Shown here piece by piece: positions 9,821-23,000 of a stretch of 64,000 nt of DNA. Source of the DNA: Obelidium mucronatum (Eukaryota; Chytridiomycota; Chytridiomycetes; Chytridiales; Chytriomycetaceae). Below the pieces are notes generated by a model. It worked only from the letters and a program-made list of their open reading frames with translations, was not told the origin of the DNA and searched no databases. A program made the translations under genes and the position numbers. Position 1 is the stretch's first letter. Every line of letters begins with the position of its first letter. The stretch covers positions 1-64,000 of the forward strand of contig JAIVFH010000118.1 of the NCBI GenBank assembly GCA_025765595.1. Reading direction: 5' to 3'.

Positions 9821-12800
9821 ATGAGCTCAGCGGAAGATCTGAACCGACGGCGGCGACTGAGTGCAGCGCTTGGAGTTGTTCGATCGCCGTCGAGCGGACG
9901 CCGGCTGCAGCAGAGTGCGCCTGGGTCCCACGGGCCCCCGGAGACGCCTCCGCTTTCGGGCGGCGCGGATTCGGCAGCGGCGACGCTTCTGCAGCAGCAG
10001 CTGTCGCGGCGGCGCAGCGCGGACTCCAGCTCGGACTCGGACTCGGACCCGGACGACGTGAAGGCGGCGCGGCAGCAGGCGGCGGTGCTCGGGCGCATTG
10101 CGCGCGCATCCAACTGGGACCTGCGCGACGCGGACCTGGCGAGTCTGGGGCCTGCGGGGCCTGCGGGCAAGGACCGCGAGCGAGACAGGGACCGAGAGAG
10201 AGAGCGGGACCGGGACAGGTCGCTGCCGCGCCGCAACACACACCGCCGGTCGATCCTCGACATTGGCCTCGTGCAGGACCCGGCGACGACGGGCGCAGCG
10301 GCGGCGGCCGAAGAAGGCGACGGGCGCGGGCGTCTGTCGCCTGGTGCGGGTGCGGGTGGTGGTGCGGGCACAACGAGCACAGGCACAAGCACAAGCACAA
10401 CAACCGCGGCAACACGCCGACGCTCGGGCTCGCGCGTCGCCGCGCGCCGCAGCATGCAGCTGGCGGCCAGCGAGTTTCCGCCGCTCGAGCGCTCGCAGTC
10501 CGCATGGACGCTGGCGACGGCGGCCGACGCAGCGACGCCGGCGCCGTCCGACGACGGCGGCGTGCGTCAACGCGCGCGCGAACGCATCCGGGGAAAGAGC
10601 ATCGACTTCCGCACTTCGCAGCTGCTGGCGCATGCAGGGAACTTGAATCTGGCCACTCCGCCAGACACCCCATCAACTGCAACATCAAACATTGATGCAA
10701 TCACGAGTGGTTATGATTCCAGGCTGAGGGAAATCATTATGGAGACTGTCGCTGCAAGATCGAAATCAAACAGCAGCATCAACAATAACGATGCACAAGA
10801 GTTTATTGCGCTGAATGACGAGGGGGACGAGGATGATGTTCCCTACGTTCATCCACGAAATTCCGCTGCTCAGAATAATAATTTGCGTTCAATGTCGTCT
10901 CCTTCCATTCGGATGGTCCGTAAACGTTCCAGTGTAGCTGCTACTCCTTTGTTTTTGAAATCGGGGGAAAAGCGGTCGGATGCCTCTGATCAGGTTGGTT
11001 CGCCGTGCCTACCGCCGAAGGCAGCTTTTTTTTTTTACCTTTCATGAAATCTTGTTCTAATACCGTACGTACTTTTTCAACACCTGTACCTGTTCATACA
11101 GCTTCCTCAAAACAATCAAGAACAACAAGAAAATGATGAGGATGAAGTGCCATACGTCATGCCTCCGCCAACAATGTCTACTCGATCTCCTTCCTCTTCC
11201 TCCATTCGCATGGTCCGAAAACGCGCCAGTGTCCTCCAACAAGCACTCGAACACCCTTCCAGAAGTCTTAGTCAAGCTCTACTTGAAAAAAAGGCTTTAC
11301 CTTCAAAAAGTAACCAAGATGAAAACGATGAAGATGCACCTGAATTTGTGCCTCTGAATGATGAAATCCCCTCTCGACAGTATGCCCACCCTTCTTCAAT
11401 TACCGCTAGAACTGCATCCAAAGCTTCTATTGATTTACTTCGTCGAATGTCTTCTTCTGCTTCTTCTTCTCCTTCTTCTTCTTCTGCTGCTGCTTCTGCT
11501 GCTCCTCTTGTATTAGATCAAGATTCTGTTATTGATGAAGTTTCGAAATTGGGCCGTGTTGATCCTGAAACAGGTTCTTTATTGAATGGTATGTGTGTGT
11601 CATTCCGCCGAAGGCGATGATTTCTATTTTGTTGTTGCGTTTCATATCACTGTCGGCAGTGAATTCAATTTGCAATTTCTTTTGTGAACGCAGCATAATA
11701 CTCACAAAAATGATTTCAGAATCACATGCAGAGATTGTTGTCACAGCAAGCGGGATAGTAAAGACTGAAAAGCGATCAATGTCCACCCCACATATACACC
11801 AACAAGTTCCAAACCGAAAAAGCTCTCCTCCATCGGCCCTTCGAAACCTACTTGAAGGAGCTAGAGACAGCCCCACACCACCACCACCATTCACAACCAC
11901 AAACACAACCACCAACGAAACGGCTGCATCAAAAAGAATGTCATCCAACCCAAGCATGATCCACCCAACCCTCTCACTCCCTCGACCACCCAAGAAAGGT
12001 GTAAACAATCGCCATTCCGATATCCTTATGACAAACGGCGGCCGCACCCAATCCTTCTCCTCCGCCTCAAACACATCCTCCACAAACAACTCCCCATCCA
12101 CACCCACACGCAGCCCACTCAGCGAGTTCCAAAGGAACCCACTCACAGACACCACCAGCGTCGTCTTCAACACAGCTAGCAAGTTTGAAACCTTACCGTC
12201 TCGGCCTGGGATCGACGAATACGCTGCCCCACCGATCGTGAACCCCCCGCGGATCCGACGCGAGTCGAGTATCGGGATCGTTGCCGAACAAACTGGGAAA
12301 GCACTGTCGAGCGCCTTTTCGTATCTCTCGAAAGCAGCGAGTACGTATCTGGAAGCGACTCCGTCGTCGTCGTCGAATTCAACGGCGAATACCCCGACTA
12401 CTGCTTCTACGACGACGACAACGACAACGGGTGGCAGTTCTTCAGTGCCAGAACCATCACACTTTTTCGTAACCAACAATGACGATACAACAACAACAAC
12501 GCCGCCCCCGCCTACTTTGGAGAAGTTGGTTTCCCCGAAAGCGTCACAAAGCACGCTTGCATCTGCGTTTGCTTATTTCTCTGGAAGTGTTGGTGTTGGT
12601 GGTGGTGGTGGTGGTGGTAAAGACGCTGCTGCTGCCGCCTCTGTAGTCATTACACCGAAACCGGTAGTAGAACCGCCGCAACTGTATGGGCAATCGCGAA
12701 CACCCATTACAACGCCTGAAAAGAAAAAGTCGTTGAATGTGACGGCGGCGGCGGCTCCGCCGCCGGCGTATGGGTTGGGTAGTGGGCTTGCAGTTGTGGG

Positions 12801-12951
12801 TGGTGGTGGTGGATTGGTTCCGAAAGTAGGAGGAGGAGGGGAGGAAAGAGGGATAAGTGGTGTTGTTGAGGATTGGTGGAAGCGAGGGTTTGGTGGCTCT
12901 AGTTCAGGTTCTGGTGGTGGTGGTGGTGGTGTTAGTGGGGGTACCAAATAA
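9821..12951 (+). CDS. Large Ser-rich disordered protein with duplicated SIRMVRKR motif
   Basis: Three exons: 9821-10993, 11102-11588, 11720-12951, all GT-AG and in frame, 963 aa. Residues 1-270 are extremely GC-rich and encode Arg/Ser/Ala-rich disorder including DRERDRDRERERDRDR. Near 360 and again in exon 2 the chain repeats DEDDVPYVHP/DEDEVPYVMP, then SSPSIRMVRKRSSV/SSSIRMVRKRASV; a related FVPLNDEIPS echoes FIALNDEGDE. The RKRxS sites resemble basophilic-kinase targets. The C-terminal half has Thr, Ser and Gly runs and an EEYAAPP-like region. A scaffold or polarity role is plausible but not shown. I know no homologue. Confidence 0.7.
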
Positions 12952-13150
12952 TTGGGACGGTGGTGGGGAACTTTTTTACAATTACTGACGCACGTTTTAT
13001 TTTACACACTTTTTTTTTTGGACACGACAAAATATTAGAATTAAAAATAGTAGAGAGAGAGAGATTTTAGATGGCTCCCTTTTTTTTCTTTTTTTTTTTT
13101 TTTGGTTCGTTTGTCTTGATTCCAGGATTATTCGTACTTTTTAAAACTTT

Positions 13151-13465
13151 CTAAAAGAGGTTTCCAACAACTCCCGCGAGGATTTGGTATGGATGCTTGG
13201 CAATAACGTTTTGGTGGTACGGGTTATCTCTTCTGTTACAGAAGGGTTGGGCAATGCTTGTGGAAAGGGAATGTGGCACAGCTACAGACAAGGCAGTATG
13301 GTGGTGCGCATGGTACGGCAATTCCAAGACTCGTGCAATCGGTTGAGATGACGATGAAGATGAAGAAGAGTGGTGGTGGTGGTGGTGAGAAAAGTGTTTA
13401 TCGGCGTTTGTGAATTTGGCAGTGAGGATGGCCCCAGTGAAGGCAACAGCGGTTGTGAAGTGCAT
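13151..13465 (-). CDS. Small putative secreted His/Ser-rich protein
   Basis: Single exon, 104 aa. The N-terminus MHFTTAVAFTGAILTAKFTNA looks like a signal peptide, followed by a HHHHHHSSSSSSSS stretch, several His pairs and one Cys. No family. The low-complexity part could also arise by chance from a repeat, so the call depends on the signal-like start and the absence of competing ORFs. Confidence 0.4.
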   Translation of the reverse strand: MHFTTAVAFTGAILTAKFTNADKHFSHHHHHHSSSSSSSSQPIARVLELPYHAHHHTALSVAVPHSLSTSIAQPFCNRRDNPYHQNVIAKHPYQILAGVVGNLF

Positions 13466-13788
13466 TTTTTTTTTGCTCTTTTTGTAGCAGTTGAAGAATG
13501 AGGAGGGGAAGTTTTTTTTTTGTGGCTCTTATATGTTTGTATTTTTAGAACAGAGAAGAAGGCGTGTGTGGCGCCTAAAAAAAATTTTTTGGTCCCTTTC
13601 TTTTTTGCCAAATACTCTCTGGTTTTTTTGATTTTTAGTTGATCTTGCTATTTAAAAGAGTCAAAACATAGATTTTATTGTTTTTTGGACATAGAATTCC
13701 CTGCCTGCGTTAATACTGTTTTTTTTAACAAAAAGAAGAAAAAAAGATAAAAAGAGAAGGGTTGGCTTTTCCTTTTTTTTTTGGCATC

Positions 13789-15848
13789 TTAGAAGCCGTA
13801 AGCAACCTTTGCTGGAACAGCAGGGACAAAAGAGTTGGTGTTGTAAAGAGCAGCAGTTTTGCAAAAGTCACCAAACGCCGTGTAGTAAGCGTTTGCATAG
13901 ACATCACCGATTGGAGCGTTACCCGCATCATCCGTAGTTGGCATACCGGCTTCACCACTGGCAGCCGTGGATTTACCCCATCTAGCGTGAATATCGGCAT
14001 CACAGGATTCCATGCGGTACACAACACCTTCTTGGTTACCCAAGTAGTCCAAGGCAGCAGCATCAATCGAATGCTCGTTAATCAAGGAAGCCCGGAACCG
14101 TGCGAGTCTCTCACTCGTCTTGACTTTATCGAAAGCAGGTGCATTGTCGTAGGACCAAAGCTGTTCGGCAATGGCAGCAACACGTGGAAAGACATATCTG
14201 TCCAAGTTGTGGCGCTTCACGGTTTCAGACCAGAGAGCCCCGGAACCACCGTAGATTGCCTTCTTGTCGGATTCAGTGAGGCCTGCGAGAATGTCGGTGG
14301 TGTACATTTTCTCCCATGTGTGCCAGCGGCCAGGGTATGTGATTAAACCGGCATTGTCGTACTTGGTGGGTGGTTCAAAGGATTCGCTTCCGCCTTCGTA
14401 GTCCCAGTCGACACACCAGATTTGGGATGGGGAGCAGTCGAAGTAGTAGGTGGAGTATGGCGCCACAACAATCTTGTTGAGTCCCAACTTGGTCATGGCT
14501 GGAACCAAGTTTTTGGCATAGTCGGACCAAACCCCAACGACAGCATCCTTGGGGACCATGGACTCAATGCCATAAGCCTAACGAAAATTTTTTTTGGTGT
14601 GATTAAAAAAAAAGTGCAAGAAAATTTTCATTAAAAAAAGAAAGAACAACATACCCATGCAACTTCATCCCAGGCAGCGTACTTTTTTCCGTGCTTTGCA
14701 AGAATGCTAAGAAGCTTTGGCTCAAAGTCTCTCATCAAAGCGTGTGTGGCGTCAGCTGGAACAGAGTCCCAGTTGTCTGGGACAAGCCCATAGGCACGTG
14801 CATTGACTTCATCGTGACCCACATGGAGAACTGGATCAGCAAACCAAGCACCGACTTCACCAACCAGCTGGTCAAGAAGAGCAATTGCCTTGGACTTGCG
14901 GACGTCAAGTTGACCACATGGAGGTTCAGCGCAGTACTGACGACCCCAACCCACGTAGGTAGGGTTAGCAGGGTTACTGTTGTTGGCAGGGTAGGCATTG
15001 AAGTTGTCCCAAGGCGAGTGGTTCCAGCTGGCGATCAAGGAGGGGTCAATGTGGCCAAAGACGGCGTTGTGGCCAGGCATTTCAAATTCTGGAATGACAC
15101 GGATGTTGCGCTGCCAAGCGTATTGAATGAGGTCGCGGACTTGTTGTTCAGTGTAGACTTTTGGCTTTCCCTGCGCGTCCTTGTATGCCGCCTTGAGCAG
15201 CTGCGGGTACGAGTCCCACTTAATGGGGAACGACTGCGAGTCGTAGATGTGCCAGTGGAACACGTTGATCTTTGCGGCAGCGAAGCCGTCGAGCAGCCGC
15301 TTCAGGTCCTGCACGGGGAAGAAGTTGCGGGCCGTGTCGAGCATGAAGCCGCGGTACGCAAAGCGCGGCGCATCGGCCACGTCCGCGACGGCGAGAGCGC
15401 CCTGCGCCGTCACCAGCTGCGCAAGCGTCTGCAGCGCGTAGCGGGCGCCGACCTGCGACGGCGCGCGGATCGACGCGCCGCTGGCCGTGATGTTGAGCGC
15501 GTACGCCTCGCTGGCGCCCACGAGCTGCGCGGGCCCCGCGAGCTTGTGCTCGATCGCCACCGTCACGGGGTACTTCTTGCCGCTGCCGCTGCCACTGGCG
15601 CCTGCCCGCTTGGCCGCGAGCGACTTGTGCAGTCCGGCGATCGCTGCCTGCAGGTCCTCGAAGAAGTAGTCGTTGCTGTTGAGTGCCTGCACCTGGAACC
15701 CACCCGGTGGCAAGACCACTGTAGTCTTGTGGTCCACAACAGTCTTGGGCACGGGCCAGAGGTAGTCTGTGGCCGCACGAGTGGCTGGCGCAGTGGGGAA
15801 GGCGGCAAGAGCCGTTGCAACCAGCGAGGCAAGCAGAACAAGACGCAT
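13789..15848 (-). CDS. Beta-N-acetylhexosaminidase, GH20
   Basis: Two exons, 15848-14655 and 14577-13789 (77-nt intron, phase 0), 660 aa, the usual size. The start MRLVLLASLVATALAAFP is a signal peptide; a methionine 13 codons upstream is less likely. GH20 landmarks: the N-terminal alpha/beta domain (SEAYALNI, IRAPSQVGARYALQTLAQL), then FAYRGFMLDTARNFFPV, INVFHWHIYDSQSFPI, VIPEFEMPGHN, and the catalytic Asp-Glu pair in HVGHDE, then YAAWDEVAW and VGVWSDYA. The catalytic motif has His where most members have the second Gly (HxGGDE). It removes terminal GlcNAc/GalNAc residues from chitin oligomers or glycoconjugates, probably secreted or vacuolar. Exon 1 around 15200-15700 is markedly GC-rich. 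Confidence 0.93.
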
Positions 15849-16200
15849 GTTGCTTTTTTTTGAATTTTTTTGGGCTTTTTTTCCCACTGTCTACTGGATT
15901 AAATAGCCCCAAGTGGACAGCACGTGACCCAACTTTTTTTTTCTCCTTTTTTTTCATTTTTTGTTCCATGACGACAAGCCCGAAGGTATCACTTTCTTCC
16001 TTCGTGTTCAACTGGGCCGAAAGGCAACGCTGACACATCTCTGGACGGCAAGACCACCACAACAGAAGCCAAACACAACAGAAGCCAAAATGGTGGAGTC
16101 AAGTGTAACCGAATCCGATAATTCAGACACACTGTGACTTTTATGAGTTTTTGAAGAGTTCAAGAGTTTTTATTATTATTATTATTGGACATGTGTTACT

Positions 16201-16245
<45 letters not shown>

Positions 16246-16371
16246 CACACGTTCGACGAAAAGATTTAAAAGAAAATAAGAATGAATTTAATGAATTTTT
16301 CATTTAATTTGCAACACGACAGTTATCTGCTTTTTTATTACTTTTTTTTTTCTTTACGTTTGAGACATAAG
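15849..16371. other. Intergenic with A39 tract
   Basis: Promoter side of the hexosaminidase and 3' side of the 16372 gene. It holds T-runs, a short att repeat (16171-16184) and an uninterrupted run of 39 A at 16202-16240. No gene is supported. Confidence 0.6.
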
Positions 16372-16806
16372 TTAGCGGAAACGGCGATTAAGTGCAACCC
16401 CAATATCTATCCGTCTGTGCATTGTCCCAGCACTACCAAGAGTAATTGACGGCTTCGCCATCGCCTGCGATGGCTGTTGCTGCCGTTTCTGCTGCTGCTG
16501 CTGTTGCTCTTGTTGCATCTGCTGAACCATGGTGTTGGATGGAATAACGAGCGGCGTCAAATGTGGCCGCTTGCGTTGCTTCTTGATCATGATTGGACGG
16601 CGATCGTTATCGTCATTGCCGCTAGGAACATGATTTACTTGCATCCCAGTGTCGTAGAGTTCTGCAAGCGATCGTCTTCGTCCAGTTGTTGTTGCTGTTG
16701 TTGTTGTTGGGTTCTTGGCTGCAGCTGGTGCTTCATTCATTTTCAGCATCAGACTGGCATGGATATTTGTTTCAGGCTGAAGGCAAAGTACTTGTGAATG
16801 GGGCAT
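16372..16806 (-). CDS. Small basic Gln-rich protein, unknown
   Basis: About 144 aa from the methionine at 16806 (MPHSQVLCLQPE); an internal start MNEAPAAAKNP is an alternative. Thr-rich, then GRRRSLAELYDTGMQV, KKQRKRPHLTPLVIPS, a Gln run and a C-terminal MHRRIDIGVALNRRFR. The basic motifs suggest a nuclear or nucleic-acid-binding role, but no family is recognised. A longer upstream frame to 16962 exists but has poor composition. Confidence 0.5.
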   Translation of the reverse strand: MPHSQVLCLQPETNIHASLMLKMNEAPAAAKNPTTTTATTTGRRRSLAELYDTGMQVNHVPSGNDDNDRRPIMIKKQRKRPHLTPLVIPSNTMVQQMQQEQQQQQQKRQQQPSQAMAKPSITLGSAGTMHRRIDIGVALNRRFR

Positions 16807-17071
16807 TCTTGTCTCTTCTTTGTTTGTTTGTTTGTTTTTGTTTTTTGAGTTTACAAGGAGGTGGGGAGGTGTGGCTATTTGTACGACTTCTTGGAATACA
16901 ATCTCGTTTGAAAACATAACAAGTCCAACCAAAATTTCATTCCAAACAACGGCCGGTTCCAAAAAAAATAATAATCACATTCCAAAAAAAAACAACATGA
17001 AACTCAAAATTAGAATGTATGTTTTATTGATTCATTAAGTACCTCAAAAAACAGTGGGAGAAAAATAAAGG

Positions 17072-17086
17072 CTACCAGAATGCACA
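17072..17086 (-). other. TOR: Terminal 15-nt micro-exon of TOR
   Basis: Encodes Cys-Ala-Phe-Trp-stop. Upstream exon 17281-17175 ends LCQCYIGW with donor GTTAGT; acceptor tatag lies just before the micro-exon; intron 17087-17174 (88 nt). Reading through instead would give the atypical tail VSKSLKT. TOR proteins end in GWC[PAS]FW, so splicing is strongly favoured. Confidence 0.9.
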
Positions 17087-20000
17087 CTATACACACACAA
17101 TTAACATTAAATTAGAAACAAACAGAACCAGCAAAGCAATCAGTAACTAATCAAGTTTTTAAACTTTTACTAACCCATCCAATGTAACATTGACAAAGAT
17201 TCTCCATAGAAGTTGCTTGCGCAATCAACCGCTCTACTTGAGAATTAACATCCAACGGTGCTTGGGTTTTGAAGTCTCGTCCTAAGAGAGAAAACACTCA
17301 AGTTAGAATTCCAAAAATATGTAAGGAAAAACAATGACGCCCAACCAGTTAATTTGTTTGAAACTCGAGTAATAACAGTTAAAGCTCTAGCATTCAAGAC
17401 TTCCGGTCGATCAATGGCATCGTCATCTACTCATGCAGTTGCAAGTATTAGAGAGAAAGTTATCCGAAAAGTCAAAAGTCCTTAGACTCACCAGGAGACA
17501 AATCAATTTCATGTGTCCTGTGCTTTCTACTCGTTGCATACTTTTTCAAATCATCCTCAGGAGCGATTTCTATATATTCAAAAAATTAGTTTGTTGTGGT
17601 TTTTTTTTTTTGCATTCTGAAAAACAATTACCAAAATTTGGTGGCTTGATTGGAGATTTGATTTCTAATCAAGAAAAGTTCAGGTTCTTTTCTCAAAAAA
17701 AAAAAAAAAAAAAAAAAAAAAAGGAAAAACAGTGGTACTTTACCCTTTGTCGGGCTAGGTGTGATCTGCAGTCTCCAATTGATTAAAGGATCATGAACAA
17801 AGGCCTCCAACACAGCCATCAAACTATCCTTATTCTCACGAAGTACCCGCATGACTTGTTCACATGTGATTTTAAAGTTTCCTTCTATTCCGCTAACCTG
17901 TGTGACCAGTGAATAATAACAATTTAACATCTATTTGATATTTGATAAAACACCCAAACACTCTACTTCACCTCCATTGCATTCACAAGCATACGAGTCA
18001 ATCGGAATGGAATGCGTTCTGGGAACTTTTCTCTATGCATTGCAACCTGGAAAATTTCTTGGGTCAAACAAAGAGACCCCTAACTGCAATCGAGGAAGGA
18101 AAAGAAAAAAACACACCTCAAAACAATCACCAAAGTCAATATGCACAACTTTCCCACTGAACTTTTCTAGCATCAGATTTGATGGATGGCGATCTCCTAG
18201 TCCGAGAATGTATCCCACCATGGACATGACTGCAAGGGACCGAGTATAGTTTGTTCTTCGATCCAACCAAACCTGTGCAAAATCCAAAAGTTTTTTTTTT
18301 AACCAACAAATTCCTTCTTGTTTGATTATGAATAAATATACCTCAGAGTTCTTGCTTTTCAGCCATAAGACCTTGAACAGATCTTGACCAGTGGTATTTG
18401 TCAATGCACTTTCAAAAACTTCGACTTTTTGGAGCAACGTGAGATTATCGTAATCTGGCGCCATCTAAAAAAAATACCTTTCGTCAAAAAAAAACGCTCC
18501 CTTCCCCCGTTTCGACAACATTACCTGCAGCATTAACCTATGCTCAATATTCAGTAGAATCTTCCTGCTTTCTCGGAAATCTTTAATGATGGCATGGAGT
18601 GTATCCGTGTTGGGAACCCATCCAATCAACCCTGAATTTGGAGACAAGGGTATGACCGAAAACTGCTCAATATTCAAGTGTCGCTTGAATGACTCGGCAT
18701 CCACGGAGAGCAAAGTGTTGACCAATCCAAACAATTGCATCACTCGTTCGTCTTGCCGTAAATCTTCATGACCCTTCAACAAAAACTGGTACTCAACACC
18801 ATTGCTTCCTTTAATAGACAGCCTTCGAGGTCGCTGCTTGGACGTGATGACGGTCAGGATTGGGAAAAAGGAATCAATTCGAACCACTGCCTCTCCACTT
18901 TTATAGGTTCCTATTTTGCAAATGTCAGCAAATAAAAACCAACACAAAGACAACAAGTACCAGGAACAGCAAGGTCCAAGTTCTTGGCAGCAAGAAGCTT
19001 TGGCGAGACGTATTGTAATTCTAACGTTGTCAGATGGGGTAGTTGCTTGTTGATTCGTCGGAACACCTGTTCAGCCATTAAAAAATCAGCACTCCACATT
19101 GCCGAAAAGAAAAAAACCACCACCACATACGTGATAATACAAGTCCCAAGCAGGATTTAGGTCATTAACATTTTGGGTCCGTTTGTATTTTTTGCACCAA
19201 TCTAGCGCATCTTGCAGATCTCGTCCAAACGCTTGGTTGAATGAAATCTCCCGCAATGTTTCAGGGCCCTTGACACACAGGGAAATTAAAATCCATCATT
19301 CAAAGATATCTTAAGAAGTATACTTACTCTTTCCAACATATGGTGGAGTGGTTCCAAGGTTGCAAACATCCCGTCGATATTCTGTTCACCGAAATACAAC
19401 CTAGACGCCTCTTCAAGACCTTCATGCCACATTTCATGCCACAAAATGGCCACTCGAATGAGTTCTTGACTGACGAGAAGAACCTGACAAACGCACTTCA
19501 GTGATACGTCCGAAGATACGGGTGGAAAAGTACACACCTGGTCAACCATGGCACCACTATGCGTTCTCATTTTATCCATGATTGAAACAGCAGCATTCAT
19601 TCTATCAGTACTTTGGGATTTCGATGCCACTGTCAGAGACCAAACCAGAGCTTGGGGATGTGCGCGACCGACATCTGACAGTAGTTGATGAAGTAATCGC
19701 CGTACAAATTGATTTTTGGTATGGATACGAGCAATAAGCTAAATACGAGTACGTCTGTGTTAAATCAAAGAGACATCCAAAAAAAGGAGATGACTGACCT
19801 GTGGAATAACTTGTAACCAGGTATCAATTGTGACGCTGGTAAAGCCCTCGCTGATGGACAGATTCACATCCTGATGAAATCCATATTTAAACCATAGAGT
19901 GAGTAGACGAAGAGTATCTTGCAGTGAGTTCCCTTTTGATAAGGCAACAGATTGAAAGAAACCTAGACAAATGCGTTTAAAACACTATGCAAGCTATTGC

Positions 20001-23000
20001 CTTCATCAGTCATACCTTGAATGGATGGAATAACGTATGAAATCATGATTTGTGGAGAAACGTTTTCGTGAACCTTTTCATAATAAGACAGAGCTTCAAA
20101 GTTTGCCAACGCCCAACTGTGCCAAGCCTTGTACCAGGTTTTGTCACAATGAGTGGCCGCCCGGAACGACTCGAGAATTTCAGGTATAACAGCATCACTC
20201 AGGCTTTCCTCCAAAGATTCTTGCCATTCACCAAGTTTCAAATAGCACCGTGCCAGAAGCTTGATTATGCTCTGACGTTCGGGATCTGTCTTGTAGGTTT
20301 CAATTTGTGTAGTTATGTCATGCAGACTTGTGACACCCAGGCGATCCACCAGTGTCTTCGTAAACTGGCGCAGCTGATCAAAAGCATGATCTTTCACTTC
20401 TCGCACACCAGACGCCCACGCATGTTTTAAACATGCATATATAACATGCGGTGGATTATTCGAAGTGTCCTAAAACAACACTCAGAACGCCGGAACTAAA
20501 ACACCAGGTTGCAAAACTCACCAGAATACCCAAATCATTAGACTCAACGCTCAGCAGTTTTGTCAACGTCTTGAACGACAAGCCAAGTTTGTTACTTTTT
20601 CGGCACAAATTCGCAAACTTGATCCACATTTCTGAATCTTCCATCGGTGATATCACCAATGCTCTGACTCTCAATATCCTCTGCCAAACATCAACTGTTT
20701 GCTGGCAGCCCTTCAATCTGTGTAAGAAAAGGTGGCTGGTCAGCCAACTTGCAGTAAAGATGACAAAAAACTCGCCTAGCCATCCAAGTTTTACGAATAA
20801 GTGCCTGTCGCTCGGGAAACTCATACAGCTGTCTATAATTAATAATTTCATCGAGCTCGGCAAGCATTTGAATGCGCACAATAACACTAGAGTTGATTCA
20901 TTAGAGGGTATGAAACAAACAAATAACAAAATACTACATACGGATAAGCCCGATTATAGCTTTCACCAACTAACGCCATCAGCTCAGTATCCAACAGCTC
21001 GCGCGCCTTGTCAATATACTGAACTGCTTCAGGAAACCGATCCTCATGTAACGAAATGATGGAACGGAAAAACGAGCCATCAGGACTGTCCACCTTGATC
21101 AAATCAACGCAGTCATGCATAAATCCCCACTGTCCCAAGCTCCAAGCCGCTGCCGCCGCTACTGGAGCCATAGCCCGCTTAACGTTCTCATCTGTCGTTG
21201 AATAAAATTGTTCCTGGGCCAACAACGACAAACTCTCCCATTCGCCCAGATTCTGAAGACATCTCATTCGACCAAACAAGGCATCGATTGAGGTGGGGTC
21301 CTCTGCTTGCTTCCTCTCGTATCCAACCAAAGCTTCCTCCCACTTCATCAACTTTTCACTCCAGCCAGGAAGGAAATCAATGTCTTATAAAATAAAATAA
21401 AAATTAGACCACTGTGTTCAATTAAATTAACGCAACATACTTTGCGATTGTTTCGTCGTGTTATAAATCCCGCTCGCCGAATCTTGCTGCTGCAACTGGT
21501 TATTAATACTAATCAAGCTCTCAACGGTACTAGGTAAAGGGTCCTGCAGAAATTCAAGCTCCTTGTAATGCAAAGCCTTTGCCCAAGCATGGCATCTTCC
21601 AGCATATTGTCCCAACGTACGAATATCAATTGGCAACGCTTTGTCGTCATGCTCCATGAATTCAGCCAAGTTGAGCAGGGTTTGAGTAATTTCTGGCGAG
21701 ATGTTGGGTGCTGTCAACGCAGTTTCCAGTGCTTGAACCAAGTCATCTTTAAATGGATCGGGTAACTCAGTCCAACAAGATACAAATCCAGCATTAAAAA
21801 GTTCACGAGCAAGCGGATTGTATACAGCCGCCAAAGAGGCACAGGAACGGAGGGCATGCGATGGCGACTCCTTTAGTAATTCAACACTGAATCGTCTCAT
21901 CCATTCCGCCCAATCTTCTTTGGTTGATCGTTGAGAAGTTTCCCATGACTTTTTCAGTTGATTTTGGTTCACTGGAACTTTTTGGGTGGCTGTTTCTGTC
22001 GGTTGTTCCTCGATGTTGGCTTTGGCGAGCCTTTGGTTGAAAAGAAAAAAGACAAACAAGGTTAAAACGTCATAAGAACAACGTCAAAGAAAGTCTCTTA
22101 CAGAGTATTTTCATCAACCAAAAGTTCAGCAGATATCGACTCCTTCTGAAGAATCTTCAGAGCTATCGCTTCGTAAGCTGGATGGACAATATTATACTTG
22201 GTCATGATCTGCAAATAATCATCAACAATCAAAGACTATGATAAATAAAAATAATTAACCTGCTTAATCGGAGAAATAAACAACGCAAACCCTTGCTTCA
22301 TTTGCTTAGCCAACAACACAATGGTATCCATTGCATCATCGCGCAACTCCTTCGCCGAAGCGTTCCCCAAGATCCTCAACAATGGGTGTATAATTTTCGC
22401 TGAGTGATCCGCAAAATCAATTTTTTTGGATAACTGTCCCGCAACTTGAATCGCATACTTTCGAATACTCATGGGTGCATCGGATCTTTCAAAAAGACGT
22501 ACAATCACAGGAATAATCAGATACAGGTATTCCTCGAGCGTGGCACCAAACACCACAAAGGCATGCAACGCTTTTTGAATAGATTGTTTGCGTTCACTTG
22601 TGTCGTTCTCGAAAATGAGCAATATTTGGGGTAGGAGAGTAGGCAAGTAGGCCTTGAATTCGGCGTCCAATGCCAATGCTATAGCCTCAATCAACGACAG
22701 AATCATAATTTGCAAATTCGATGCAGGATTCCAAAACTCGTGCAAGAGCGCAAAAATATCCGTCAAATAATTCCGGATATGCTGCTTTACAATAGTCACA
22801 AGATCAGCCAGCTTAGTGAAGTGGAACTCCAGCATACTCGGAGGACATGATCGCATCATAATAAGCAGCGAAGGTATAATCTACAAGGTATTTATGTTAA
22901 TTCAACCCGAGAGACAACGCAAATATCCCACCTTGGAGAGAAAAGGAACAAACTTCAATCCCAGCGTCTCAAACATGTACATGACCGCTTGAACCACAGG

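Noticed and set aside
9723..10700. Several long Arg/Ala/Pro-rich ORFs on the minus strand
   Set aside because: They are antisense shadows of the GC-rich exon of the 9821 gene; composition is typical for shadow frames.
11529..12554. 341-aa minus-strand ORF with Val/Gly runs
   Set aside because: Antisense of exon 3 of the Ser-rich protein; homopolymeric runs reflect Thr/Gly codon repeats on the plus strand.
14691..15863. 390-aa plus-strand ORF
   Set aside because: Antisense to the clearly conserved GH20 gene.
17154..17281. TOR ending in the tail VSKSLKT
   Set aside because: A donor and a downstream 15-nt exon restore the family-typical GWCAFW end.
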